Source of the DNA: Uliginosibacterium sp036017065
Lineage (GTDB): Bacteria > Pseudomonadota > Gammaproteobacteria > Burkholderiales > Rhodocyclaceae
Assembly (NCBI RefSeq): GCF_036017065.1
Contig: NZ_JAYXHR010000002.1
Coordinates: forward strand, 868,001 to 932,000
Length of the DNA stretch: 64,000 bases
Direction of reading: 5' to 3'
Shown here: one piece after another, positions 37,071-45,813 of the stretch
How positions within the stretch are numbered: the stretch's first letter is position 1
Layout: every line of letters begins with the position of its first letter
The notes under the pieces: generated by a model
What the model was told of the DNA's origin: nothing
What the model saw: the letters and a program-made list of their open reading frames with translations, nothing else
Database searches by the model: none
Translations under genes and position numbers: made by a program

Positions 37071-37787
37071 ATGAATGCCCCTGTCCTGTTCTATGGCGTG
37101 CCGCAAGGCTGCTCCTTCGGCTCCATCGTCGCACTGGAGTGGCTGGGCGAGCCCTACCAGCTGTGCCGCATCGAGATGCTGGAGCAGCCCTGGCCAGCGC
37201 TGTACGCGAAGATCAACCCGCGCAATCTGACGCCCGGCTACCTGGATGCCGACGACCAGCCGCTCAGCGAAAGCGCCGCCATCCTGTCGCACATCGCGGC
37301 GCGCGCGCCGCAGCGTGGGCTGGGCTTCGCGCCCGGTACGCGCGGCCATGACGAGCTCAACCAGATGCTCAGCTTCCTGACCACCGACTTCTTCGCGGCC
37401 TTCGCGTCGCTATGGGCTGCATACGAAATGGCGGACGCCGACGAAACCACGCGTGCGGTTCTCACGCGACTCGGCCGCGTGGAGGTGGCGAAGAGCTTCG
37501 CCACGCTGGATGCGATGCTGGCGTCGCGCGAATGGCTGGTGGGCGGGCAGCGCACGGTGGCGGACGCGTACCTGCCGGGCATCGCGCGCTGGGCGGACCA
37601 TCACCGCCTGTTCGACATCGCGACGGACTACCCGCAGGTGGCGCGTTATCTCGCGCGCATGCGCCAGGACCCGGCCTGGCAGTTCGCGGCCGCCATCGAG
37701 CGCAAGGCGGTGGCGAGCAGCCTGGGTGGCTACGAGGGCCACGTGACGCTGGAGGCGCTGCGTCCGCGCCTGGAGCAGATCCCCTAG
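37071..37787 (+). CDS. glutathione S-transferase family protein
   Basis: 238 residues. The thioredoxin-fold N-domain reads LFYGVPQGCSFGSIVALEWLG, with Ser/Cys at the catalytic position; INPRNLTPGYL and LSESAAILSHIA form the glutathione-binding site. The C-terminal all-helical domain includes TVADAYLPGIARWA. It is of the Beta/proteobacterial type. The substrate is unknown. The divergent WYL regulator is the likely controller. The stop overlaps that of the convergent kinase gene by three or four bases. Confidence 0.9.
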   Translation: MNAPVLFYGVPQGCSFGSIVALEWLGEPYQLCRIEMLEQPWPALYAKINPRNLTPGYLDADDQPLSESAAILSHIAARAPQRGLGFAPGTRGHDELNQMLSFLTTDFFAAFASLWAAYEMADADETTRAVLTRLGRVEVAKSFATLDAMLASREWLVGGQRTVADAYLPGIARWADHHRLFDIATDYPQVARYLARMRQDPAWQFAAAIERKAVASSLGGYEGHVTLEALRPRLEQIP

Positions 37788-39433
37788 CGCGGAAGGTGTT
37801 GCCGGATCAGCGCATCCAGCTCGTTCGGATCGGCCGGCTTCACCAGGTGGGCGACGAAGCCGGCGGCGGCGACGCGTTCGCGCACGTCGTCGCCGTATCC
37901 GGTGACGGCGAACACCGGGCAGTGCGCCGTGCGTGCGTCCTCGCGCAGGCGCGCGATCACTTCGTAGCCGTCCCAGTCCGGCAGGCCGATGTCGCAGATG
38001 ACGACGTCGGGCCGCCAGCGCTGCGCAAGGGCGACGCCGCTGCGACCGTCGCCGGCGATCTCCGTCGCGTGGCCGCACAGGCCGAGGAACATCTGCATGC
38101 TCGTGGCGGCGTCGTGGTTGTCCTCGATGATCAGCACGCGGGCCTGGCCGGTGGCCGGCTGTGTGTCATCGATGTCATCGCCGCCCTTGGCGTCACTGTC
38201 GCCATCGACCGGCGGGGTGGCGTGAGCGGCGGCGCGCGCGCCATCGTGTGTGCCGTGCGCGTCGGCCGCGAGCGGCAGCCACAGCGTGAAGCTGCTGCCC
38301 TGGCCGATGCCGGAGCTGCTGGCGGAGATGCCGCCACCGTGCAGGGCGATCAGTCCCCGTGCCACCGTGAGGCCGAGCCCGATGCCGCCCGCCGTGCGCG
38401 ACAGGGAGGTGTCGACCTGCGAGAAGGGTTCGAAAATCGACTCCAGGTGATCCGTCGCGATGCCGCAGCCGGTGTCGCTGATCCGCAGCGTGGCACGGTC
38501 GCCATCGGCGTGCAGCTGCGCGGTGACCCGGCCCTGCCGGGTGTACTTGATGGCGTTCTCCAGCAGGTTGACCACCGCCTGCTCGATCCGCGACGGATCG
38601 GCGACGACCCAGGTCGACCGCTGCGGCAGTTCGAGCCCGAGTGCGAGGCCGGCCGCGTCGGCCAGGTAGCGGCGGTCGTCCAGCACGCCGGCCACCAGCG
38701 CGTTCAGTTCGACGCGGACAGGGGCCAGTTCCACCTGCCCGTTGGCGATGCGGGAGGCGTCGAGCAAGCCGTTCACCAGCCGCCCCATCTGCGCGGCCTG
38801 ACGTTCGATGACGGCGGTGGCCTGCTGGATGTCCGGACGGTCGGCCGACAGCCGCGAGATGGTCTGCCCCGCGTTGCGGATCGGGCCCAGTGGCGAACGC
38901 AGTTCGTGCGCCAGCATGGACAGGAAGCGGTCCTTGCGCGTGCTCTCCTCGGACAGGCGCGAGATGAGTTGCACGTTCTCGATGGCGAGCGCGGCAGAGT
39001 CCGCCAGCGTCTGCAGTGCCAGCACTTCGTCCGCGCTGGCGACGTGGCCCTTGGCCCAGTACGCCCCCACCGCGCCGATCGGGTCGGCCGCGCGGATCGG
39101 CACCAGCGCCAGGCTCTTCACGAAAGTGGGCCGGTAGGCGTCGTGCGGCACGCGGCTGTCGGCGTAGATGTCCTCGATGCAGATCGGCGAGCTGTCGATC
39201 ATGCACATGCCGGACACGCAGTCGCCCATCGGGAAGCGGCGCCCTTTCCACAGCGGGCTGATGGCGTCCTCCTCGATGTAGTGGCAGAGGTCGCCATCCC
39301 GCAACACCACCGAAATGCCGTCCGCCCCTGACGCAGCACGCGCGGCATGCGACAGCACGTCGACGATCTCGCTCATCGTGCGGGCGTAGGACAGGCGCTG
39401 TGCGGCGTGAACCAGCGATAGGTCGAGACTCAT
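37784..39433 (-). CDS. GAF-domain hybrid histidine kinase
   Basis: 549 residues, soluble. GAF about 10-160 (CVSGMCMIDSSPICIEDI is a GAF core), HisKA with LAHELRSPLGPIRNAG, ATPase with NLLENAIKY, DTGCGIA and GGIGLGLTVARG, an Ala/Asp-rich linker of about 45 residues, and a receiver with IIEDNHDAA, VICDIGLPDWDG and VKPADP. The GAF Cys residues (CVSGMC) could bind a ligand or metal, but this is guesswork. No cognate regulator is next to it. Its architecture matches the kinases at 750 and 56522 only in the HisKA-to-receiver part. Confidence 0.93.
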   Translation of the reverse strand: MSLDLSLVHAAQRLSYARTMSEIVDVLSHAARAASGADGISVVLRDGDLCHYIEEDAISPLWKGRRFPMGDCVSGMCMIDSSPICIEDIYADSRVPHDAYRPTFVKSLALVPIRAADPIGAVGAYWAKGHVASADEVLALQTLADSAALAIENVQLISRLSEESTRKDRFLSMLAHELRSPLGPIRNAGQTISRLSADRPDIQQATAVIERQAAQMGRLVNGLLDASRIANGQVELAPVRVELNALVAGVLDDRRYLADAAGLALGLELPQRSTWVVADPSRIEQAVVNLLENAIKYTRQGRVTAQLHADGDRATLRISDTGCGIATDHLESIFEPFSQVDTSLSRTAGGIGLGLTVARGLIALHGGGISASSSGIGQGSSFTLWLPLAADAHGTHDGARAAAHATPPVDGDSDAKGGDDIDDTQPATGQARVLIIEDNHDAATSMQMFLGLCGHATEIAGDGRSGVALAQRWRPDVVICDIGLPDWDGYEVIARLREDARTAHCPVFAVTGYGDDVRERVAAAGFVAHLVKPADPNELDALIRQHLPR

Positions 39434-39642
39434 GGGCGATCCATGGGCAGGCCGGGCGGGCGGTTGGTCGGGCCCGGAAACTCTAGCAGACCCTTGCGGT
39501 TTTCAATCGCCCCGGGCCAGCGGGCGCATGGTGTGAGGGGCGTGTATCGTGGCGTGCAGCGGCGCCGTTGCACGTCCGCGGCATGCCATGCCCATGTCGT
39601 AAAAATGTGTGAGCTGGCGCGTGCATGCCGCGGCGGAGCCAT

Positions 39643-40668
39643 TCAGGCCGGTCCGGCCTGCGGCGATGTCGTCAGCCCTGCCGCGGGCTGGCGCCGCGCC
39701 TCGCTGGGCGAATGGCCGATGATGCGCTTGAAGGCCCGGCTGAACGAGGCCTCGGAGTCGTAGCCCAGGCGGTTGGCGGCCACCGTGATGCGCATGCCTT
39801 CCTGCGCGATCCAGCGGCGCGCCTGGAACATCTTCACGCGCGCCACGTACTTCGCGGGCGTTTCGCCCACCGAGCTGGTGAAGGCTTCGGCGAAGCGCGA
39901 GCGGGAGGCGCCCATCACGCCGGCCAGCATCGGCACCGTCCAGTCGCGTTCCGGTTCGCGGTGGATGGCCGCCAGCACGCGGCCGATCTGCGGGCAGCGC
40001 ACCGCGGCGATCCAGCCGGTGGGGTCGGCGCAGCCGCATTCCACCCACGCACGGATGATGCTCGCCGCCAGCACGTCGGCCAGTCGCGCCAGGATGCCGC
40101 AGGCGCCGATGCGGTCCAGCGCCACCTCGCGTTCCATCGCCTCCAGCAAGGCGGGCACGGCCGGGTCGCGCCGCGCCAGCTCACCGGCACGCATGGCGTC
40201 CGGCATCATCGCCACCAGCGGATGCAGCGGGTCGAGGTTGAAGCGCATGCTGCCGCAGAACATGGTGTGCGACGGCGGCGTCACCGTCGGCGTGGCGCTG
40301 TCGCTGACCAGATAGATGTCATCCGACACCGAGGCGCGCGGCAGGCTGCAGATCGTCACCGGTGCCACGTCCGGGTCGCTGGCCAGCACGTGCGCGGTGC
40401 CGCGCGGCAGCAGCACGGCATCGCCGGGGTTCATGCGCACCCAGTCCTGCTCGCCGGTGCGCAGCCAGCAGGCGCCACGGGCCACGAAGTGGAAGCGCGG
40501 CGTGGCCTGGGCCGGGAAGGCGATGGCCCAGGGGCCGTGCAGTTCGCAGCGGCCGTACTCGACGCCGTCCAGGCGTAGGCCGCGAAGCATCTCGGTGAGG
40601 GCATCGCCGGCCTCGGGCTGGGGGCGTCGCGGCGGTTTTCTGGAGGGGCTGGACGAATGAGCAAGCAT
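39643..40668 (-). CDS. AraC family regulator with cupin-type N-domain
   Basis: 341 residues. The N-terminal cupin_6 domain (FHFVARGACWLRTG, MNPGDAVLLPRGTAHVL) binds an unknown effector. The C-terminal double HTH has WTVPMLAGVMGASRSRFAEAF and ITVAANRLGYDSEASFSRAFKR, ending in GHSPSEARR. It is divergent from an MFS exporter gene, and with the downstream oxidoreductase this is a typical cupin_6-AraC arrangement. The stretch 39434-39642 to its right end shows no gene I can support. Confidence 0.93.
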   Translation of the reverse strand: MLAHSSSPSRKPPRRPQPEAGDALTEMLRGLRLDGVEYGRCELHGPWAIAFPAQATPRFHFVARGACWLRTGEQDWVRMNPGDAVLLPRGTAHVLASDPDVAPVTICSLPRASVSDDIYLVSDSATPTVTPPSHTMFCGSMRFNLDPLHPLVAMMPDAMRAGELARRDPAVPALLEAMEREVALDRIGACGILARLADVLAASIIRAWVECGCADPTGWIAAVRCPQIGRVLAAIHREPERDWTVPMLAGVMGASRSRFAEAFTSSVGETPAKYVARVKMFQARRWIAQEGMRITVAANRLGYDSEASFSRAFKRIIGHSPSEARRQPAAGLTTSPQAGPA

Positions 40669-40699
40669 TCCGGCTGTTCCGGCATGGAAACGCCGGAAT
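40667..40699. promoter_or_regulatory. candidate AraC operator with three TTCCGGC copies
   Basis: TTCCGGC occurs at 40668-40674 and 40677-40683, and its complement GCCGGAA at 40692-40698. The outer pair forms an exact eight-base dyad (ATTCCGGC / GCCGGAAT). The cluster covers the araC-type start codon and lies about 55 bases from the MFS start. Autoregulation and MFS control are inferred. Confidence 0.45.
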
Positions 40700-40752
40700 C
40701 ATACCCCTAAGCTGCGCCTACCCACTCCTGCCCACAGAAGGCGTCCTCCCCC

Positions 40753-42018
40753 ATGCACACCCCCACCCGTCCCGAGGCCGCGGCCGCCGCCGAACCGGCC
40801 GTTGCGCAAACCGCGACCTCCGCCCCTGCTCCGGCAACTCCCGCCGCCCCCGCCAACTGGCCCGGCATCGCCGCGCTGTCGCTGGGGGTGTTCGGCCTGG
40901 TCACCGCGGAGTTCCTGCCCGCCAGCCTGCTGACTGCCATGGCGACCGATCTCGGCGTCACCGTCGGCGCGGCCGGCCAGGCAGTCACCGCCACGGCGCT
41001 GATCGCGGCCGTCGCCGCGCCGGCCATTCCGTTGCTCACGCGCCGCCTCGACCGCAAGCGGGTGCTGGTCGCCCTCACCTTACTCCTGGTGCTGTCCAAC
41101 ATCCTGTCGGCCACCGCTTCCGGTTTCGGCGTGCTGCTGGCGGCGCGCCTGATGCTGGGCGTGGCGCTGGGCGGCTTCTGGTCGATGGCCGCTGCGCTGT
41201 CGATGCGCCTGGTGCCGGACGCCCTGTTCGCGCGCGCCCTGTCGGTGGTGTTCACCGGCGTATCGATCGCCACCGTGTGCGCGGCGCCCATCGGCGCCTA
41301 CATGGGTGAGCTGTGGGGCTGGCGCAGTGCCTTCGTGGCGGCCGGCGTGGTCAGCGTGGCGACCTTGCTGGCGCAGCTCGTCACCATCCCGCGCCTGCCA
41401 CCGCGCGACAACCCCAGCCTGCGGGTGCTCTTCGAGCTGATGGGCCGCAACGACGTGCGCGTGGCCTTGCTGGCGGTATTGCTGGTGATCTCCGGCCACT
41501 TTGCCGGCTTCACCTACATCCGTCCGCTGATGGAGGAAGTCACCCACCTGTCGGTCGCCGCCATTTCCGCCGTGCTGCTCGGCTACGGCATCGGCGGCTT
41601 CTTCGGCAACTTCGCCGGCGGCTTCATCGCCGAGCGCAGCGAGCGCCATGCCATCGTCTTCGGGGGCGTGGTGGTGGTCGCGGCGGCCGTCGCCCTGCTG
41701 CTGGCCGGTGCGTCCGCCGGCGTCACCGCCGTATCCATCGCCGTGTGGGGCTTCGCCTTCGGTGCCTTCCCGGTCGGCTTCCAGACCTGGATCGTGCGCG
41801 CCGCGCCGGACCACGCGGAAGGCGTGGGTGGCCTGCTGGTCGCAGCCTTCCAGATCGCGATCGCCAGCGGCGCCATCGGCGGTGGTTTGCTCGTCGAGCA
41901 CATCGGCGCGCTGGGCGGGCCGGTCTTCGCCGCCGTCGCGCTGACGCTGGGTACCTTGCTGGTGTTCGCCTTCGGCCCACGCACCGGCAGCGCCGTGCGC
42001 GTGCAGGCCGCCCACTGA
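40753..42018 (+). CDS. MFS transporter, DHA1-like
   Basis: 421 residues with about 12 membrane helices after a 35-residue Pro/Ala-rich cytoplasmic N-tail. LTRRLDRKRVLVALTLLLVLSN is the loop 2-3 motif A, and LMLGVALGGFWSMAAALSMRLVP matches helix 5 of the SotB/NepI/AraJ exporters (sugar and purine efflux). The exact cargo is not known. It is probably co-transcribed with the MDR oxidoreductase 38 bases downstream and controlled by the divergent AraC regulator. Confidence 0.92.
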   Translation: MHTPTRPEAAAAAEPAVAQTATSAPAPATPAAPANWPGIAALSLGVFGLVTAEFLPASLLTAMATDLGVTVGAAGQAVTATALIAAVAAPAIPLLTRRLDRKRVLVALTLLLVLSNILSATASGFGVLLAARLMLGVALGGFWSMAAALSMRLVPDALFARALSVVFTGVSIATVCAAPIGAYMGELWGWRSAFVAAGVVSVATLLAQLVTIPRLPPRDNPSLRVLFELMGRNDVRVALLAVLLVISGHFAGFTYIRPLMEEVTHLSVAAISAVLLGYGIGGFFGNFAGGFIAERSERHAIVFGGVVVVAAAVALLLAGASAGVTAVSIAVWGFAFGAFPVGFQTWIVRAAPDHAEGVGGLLVAAFQIAIASGAIGGGLLVEHIGALGGPVFAAVALTLGTLLVFAFGPRTGSAVRVQAAH

Positions 42019-42056
42019 CAACCGCAGTTACAACCGCAGTACAACCGGAGCCACCC

Positions 42057-43079
42057 ATGCCGCAAACCGCAGAAGTGAACCGCCGCATCCTGCTTGCCGC
42101 ACGTCCGCAGGGGCGGCCGGTGCCGCAGGACTTCCGCCTCGATCAGCAGCCAGTGCCGACACCGCAGGACGGGCAGGTGCTGTTGCGCACCGAGTACCTG
42201 TCGCTGGACCCGTACATGCGCAACCTGATGGAGGAAATCGGCCCCGCCTACGCACCATCCGTGGCGCTCGGCGCGCCCATGGTGGGCGGCACGGTGAGCC
42301 GCGTCGTCGCCTCACGCCACGCCGGCTTCCATGAAGGCGAACTGGTGCTCGCGAACGGTGGCTGGCAGGACTACGCGCTGTCCGATGGCAGCGACCTGCT
42401 GCCGCTGGGCGACCTGGCGCAACCCTCGCTGGCACTGGGCGGGCTGGGCATGCCGGGCTTCACCGCGTGGGTGGGCCTGGACGACATCGGCCAGGTGCAG
42501 GCCGGCGAGACGCTGGTGGTCGCGGCGGCCACCGGCGCGGTGGGCTCGGTGGTGGGACAGCTCGCGAAGCTGCGCGGCGCGCGCGTGGTGGGCATCGCCA
42601 GCGGCGCCGACAAGTGCCGCCACGCGGTGGACGTGCTGGGCTTCGACGTGTGCCTGGACCGGCGCGTGCCGCAGCTGGCGGAACGACTGGCCGCCGCCTG
42701 TCCCGACGGCATCGACGTGTATTTCGAGAACGTCGGCGGCGAGGTGCTCGACGCCGTGCTGCCGCTGCTGAACATCGGCGCACGCATTCCGCTGTGCGGC
42801 TTCATCGCGCACTACAACGACGGCGCATCGGCGGGTCCCGACCGTACACCGCAACTGCTGGCGGCCGTGCTGCAGAAGCGCGTGCGCATGCAGGGCTTCA
42901 TCATCCTCGACCACTACGGCGAGCGCTTCGAGCGCTTCCGGCGGGAGATGGGCGAGTGGGTGGCCGCCGGCCAGGTGAAGCTGCGCGAGACCGTCGTGGA
43001 CGGTCTGGAGAATGCGCCAGCGGCATTCACCGGCCTGCTGGAGGGCGACAACTTCGGCAAGCTGGTGGTGAAGCTGTGA
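42057..43079 (+). CDS. NADP-dependent MDR oxidoreductase (CurA/PTGR-like)
   Basis: 340 residues. The N-terminal NRRILLAARPQGRPVPQDF and SLDPYMRNLM are hallmarks of the curcumin reductase/prostaglandin reductase group of zinc-free medium-chain dehydrogenases. NADP binding is in AAATGAVGSVVGQLAKLRGARVVGIA, and FENVGGEVLDAVLPLL is the usual later motif. It reduces C=C bonds of alpha,beta-unsaturated carbonyls. Start at MPQTAEVNRR with CCGGAG upstream. It pairs with the exporter upstream, which suggests export or detoxification of a related compound. Confidence 0.93.
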   Translation: MPQTAEVNRRILLAARPQGRPVPQDFRLDQQPVPTPQDGQVLLRTEYLSLDPYMRNLMEEIGPAYAPSVALGAPMVGGTVSRVVASRHAGFHEGELVLANGGWQDYALSDGSDLLPLGDLAQPSLALGGLGMPGFTAWVGLDDIGQVQAGETLVVAAATGAVGSVVGQLAKLRGARVVGIASGADKCRHAVDVLGFDVCLDRRVPQLAERLAAACPDGIDVYFENVGGEVLDAVLPLLNIGARIPLCGFIAHYNDGASAGPDRTPQLLAAVLQKRVRMQGFIILDHYGERFERFRREMGEWVAAGQVKLRETVVDGLENAPAAFTGLLEGDNFGKLVVKL

Positions 43080-43086
43080 GCGCTGC

Positions 43087-43506
43087 TCAGAGCTGGTCCA
43101 GGCCGGGATTGAACACGACTTCCCAGAGGTGGCCGTCCGGATCGCGGAAGTAACCGGCATGGCCGCCGTAGAAGGTGGGTGCGGCGGCCTTCACGATCTC
43201 GCCGCCGGCGCGTTTCGCCTGGCCCATCACCGCCTCCACCTCTTCCACCGAGCCCACGTTGTGGCCGAGCGACATGTCCGGCCACGACGATTTGCTCACC
43301 GCGATGCCGCTGTCGGCGGACAGGCTCGTGCGTGGCCACAGCGCCAGCTTCAACCCGGCCTGCAGTTCGAAGAACGCCACCGCGCCGTTCTCGAATTCAG
43401 TGCCGATGATGCCCTTGGTGGCGAGCCCCAGACCGTCGCGGTAGAACGCCACGGCGCGTTCCAGTTCATCGACGCCGAGGGTGATGACGGTGACGTGCGG
43501 TTTCAT
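43087..43506 (-). CDS. VOC family protein (glyoxalase-like)
   Basis: 139 residues, one VOC domain of two beta-alpha-beta-beta-beta units. VITLGVDELERAVAFYRDGLGL opens the first, and VKAAAPTFYGGHAGYFRDPDGHLWEVVFNP closes the second with the metal-ligand Glu. Members include glyoxalases, dioxygenases and resistance proteins; nothing here narrows it. It converges with the MDR gene. Upstream, on the same strand, lies the interrupted GNAT gene. Confidence 0.9.
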   Translation of the reverse strand: MKPHVTVITLGVDELERAVAFYRDGLGLATKGIIGTEFENGAVAFFELQAGLKLALWPRTSLSADSGIAVSKSSWPDMSLGHNVGSVEEVEAVMGQAKRAGGEIVKAAAPTFYGGHAGYFRDPDGHLWEVVFNPGLDQL

Positions 43507-43588
43507 GATGCGTCCTTTCCTGAAGATGCGTGTGTCGGGTGTCGCGTGCTGCGATGTGGATGAGGGCTCGGCGTGAGCCCGCGCAGGC

Positions 43589-44155
43589 TCACAGCGGTTT
43601 CTTCATGAACAACGCCACCTCCCCATCCGGGAAGTCGTCGTTGGAGTACAACGACAGGTCGATGCCATCGACGGTGAAGCCCTGGCGTCGGTAGAAGTCG
43701 ATGGCAGGCACGTTGGTGTTCTGCGTTTCGCACACCAGCGTACGCAGCCCGGCCGCGCGGCCGGCGTCTTCCACGGCTTCCAGCAGACGCGCGCCGATGC
43801 CCTGGCGGTGGCAGTGCGGGGCCAAGTGCAGCTCCAGCACATGCAGGCTGCGGTTCCAGTCCTGCGGCTCTGCCAGCGCGAGGGCGACGCAGTTGCCATC
43901 CGCATACGCGCCAAAGCAGAAGCCGCCGGCGGGCAGCCCGTGGTAGTGAGCAAGGTCCTCCTCTTCGAGGGGCGCGTAGCGTTTGACGTAAGGCTGTTGC
44001 AGCGGCACGCGTGTCAGCGTCAGGGAGAGCAATGCCGGCGATTGCGCATCCGCTGGTGTCCTGTCGACCTAGTAGCGATGCTGTGAGGTGTAGCCGACGA
44101 TCAGGCTTCTCAGGTCGTCGTCGGCAAGCTGTGTCAGCGGTCGGATGTCGGTCAT
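43589..44155 (-). pseudogene. GNAT acetyltransferase interrupted by an in-frame amber codon
   Basis: Read in one frame from ATG at 44155, the gene begins MTDIRPLTQLADDDLRSLIV, reaches HRY and hits TAG at 44069-44071, then continues in the same frame as VDRTPADA and a complete GNAT domain: GFCFGAYADG, HLAPHCHRQGIGARLLEAVE (acetyl-CoA loop), LVCETQNTNVPAIDFYRRQGF, and GEVALFMKKPL. The joined product (188 residues) matches the family length. The stop replaces one residue between conserved-looking segments. A shorter protein of about 147 residues could start at a TTG (44032) but would lack the first strand and helix. A nonsense mutation is most likely; a sequencing error is possible. Confidence 0.8.
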
Positions 44156-44221
44156 GCGCGGCAGCGTAGTGTCAATGGCGACTGCGCAGCAAGCCGTGCG
44201 TGGCGAGTGTGTCCGGCGCCA

Positions 44222-45112
44222 TCAACGCAGCGCGCCTTCCAGGAAGCTACGCACGCGCGGCAAGGCGTGTTCGAAGTGCGTCTCCAGCAGCCAGTGTCCG
44301 GCGTCGGGCAGCAGGTGCAGCTCGGCATCCGGCAGGTCGCGCAGGTAGGCCCGCGCGGCCGGCTCCGGCATGTAGCCATCCTTCGGCCCCCACACGATCA
44401 GCGTCGGCGGCCGGTGTTCGCGCAGGTAGGCCTGGTAGCGCGGAAACCACGCCAGGTTGTCCTTCAGTTTCTCCATCAGGCGCACCGATGCCTCGCGCCG
44501 CACCGGGTGGTCCATCAGCGGCCAGTGCAGCTTCCACAGGTCGGGCGGCACGCGCGCGGCAACGTCCTCGTCCACCTCGCCGATGAACTCGTCGCGGAAG
44601 CCATGCTCGCTCACCGCCTCTTCCAGCGTGCTGCGCTTCGCCTGCGTCGGTGCGGCCCAGTAGGCCTGGATGGTCTGGTACTTCGGCCCCAGCGCGTCCT
44701 CGTAGATGTCGCCGTTCTGGATGATCAGCGCGGTGATCCGCTGCGGATGCGCGATGGCGTGCCGCAGTCCGATCTGCGAGCCGTAGTCGTGCAGCCACAG
44801 CGCGTAGCGGTCCAGTTGCAGGGCGTCGGCGAAGCGGCCCAGGAAGCGGGCGTAGGCATCGAAGTCGTAGCCGAAGGCGTCCAGCGCCGGCGTGTCGCTG
44901 TAGCCGAAGCCGGGAAAGTCCGGCGCGACGGTACGCCAGCGGTCGCCCAGCCCCGCCATCAGCTTGCGGTACTGGTAGGACGAGCAGGGGTAGCCGTGCG
45001 GCAACAGCAGCACCGGTGCATCCCGCGGTCCGGCTTCGCGATAGAAGATGGCCAGCCCGTCGAGATTCAGCGTGGCATGGCGCGCGGTGGCACTGGATCG
45101 ATCCTTCTGCAT
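44222..45112 (-). CDS. alpha/beta hydrolase with Asp nucleophile (epoxide hydrolase/dehalogenase-like)
   Basis: 296 residues. HGYPCSS provides the oxyanion hole, and the nucleophile elbow is LHDYGSQIG, so the nucleophile is Asp, as in epoxide hydrolases and haloalkane or fluoroacetate dehalogenases, not Ser. APDFPGFGYSD precedes it, and the catalytic His is in DAGHWLLETH. I start at MQKDRSSATA with AGGAGA upstream. The substrate is not known. It is divergent from a GFA-family gene, with a perfect nine-base inverted repeat in the spacer. Confidence 0.9.
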   Translation of the reverse strand: MQKDRSSATARHATLNLDGLAIFYREAGPRDAPVLLLPHGYPCSSYQYRKLMAGLGDRWRTVAPDFPGFGYSDTPALDAFGYDFDAYARFLGRFADALQLDRYALWLHDYGSQIGLRHAIAHPQRITALIIQNGDIYEDALGPKYQTIQAYWAAPTQAKRSTLEEAVSEHGFRDEFIGEVDEDVAARVPPDLWKLHWPLMDHPVRREASVRLMEKLKDNLAWFPRYQAYLREHRPPTLIVWGPKDGYMPEPAARAYLRDLPDAELHLLPDAGHWLLETHFEHALPRVRSFLEGALR

Positions 45113-45247
45113 CGGAGGCTCTCCTGCTTTCTGGCTGGTGCGGGATCGACAGGGCGGCGCAGGCCGGCGTTCCTTGGCGTTCAGAAGTGCAAGCCCGCCC
45201 GCCGCTGCCATTCGCAGCGCGCATCACGCGGCGTCGATGATGACAAT

Positions 45248-45270
45248 CTGCTGACAGAAGATGTCAGCAG
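45248..45270. promoter_or_regulatory. perfect inverted repeat, candidate operator
   Basis: CTGCTGACA (45248-45256) and TGTCAGCAG (45262-45270) are exact complements, five bases apart, in the 236-base divergent spacer between the hydrolase and GFA genes. It has the size and symmetry of a dimeric repressor site. No regulator is adjacent. Confidence 0.5.
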
Positions 45271-45348
45271 TCACGGCGTACAGTGGGCCGGCCTCACCCC
45301 AACACCTCGACCCACTCGTCAGGTCCCACACAACGCCGGAGAGAAGCC

Positions 45349-45771
45349 ATGTCCCTCATCGCCAGCTGCCATTGCGGTGGCACGAAGATCGAACTGCCCG
45401 ACACGCCCACCCACGCCAAGGAATGCAACTGCAGCTTCTGCTTCCGCACCGGTGCAATCTGGGCCTACTACCCCGCCGGCGCGCTGAAGCTGCTGTCGAC
45501 CGAGTCGCAGGGCATGTACTCGCAGAGCGGCATGAACCTCCACTACCTGTGCAGCCGCTGCGGCATGCAGACCTGGGGCGACTCGCCGGACTGGGCGTCG
45601 ATGTACAACGCCGACGGCACGCCGAAGGAGGGGGATGGAAACGACGATGGCAACAAGGATGGCAATGGCATGCCGACGCAGCGCATCCACGCTGTGAACC
45701 TGCGCCTGGTCGACGGTCTCGATCTCGCCACCGTGACGATCGAGCAGATGGACGGCCGCAACAACTGGTAG
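45349..45771 (+). CDS. GFA family (glutathione-dependent formaldehyde-activating/CENP-V) protein
   Basis: 140 residues. The zinc ligands are in place: SCHCGG, KECNCSFCFRTG and YLCSRCGMQTWGD. GFA-domain proteins bind zinc and sometimes glutathione; the enzyme activity of most is unproven. An unusual Gly/Asp/Asn insert (GDGNDDGNKDGNG) lies near residue 105. Start at MSLIASCHCGG with GGAGAGAAG upstream. It converges with the SBF-like transporter gene. Confidence 0.92.
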   Translation: MSLIASCHCGGTKIELPDTPTHAKECNCSFCFRTGAIWAYYPAGALKLLSTESQGMYSQSGMNLHYLCSRCGMQTWGDSPDWASMYNADGTPKEGDGNDDGNKDGNGMPTQRIHAVNLRLVDGLDLATVTIEQMDGRNNW

Positions 45772-45813
45772 CGCGCGTGGCTCGGGCCGGTGCTTCTCGC
45801 ACCGGCGTTCCGC

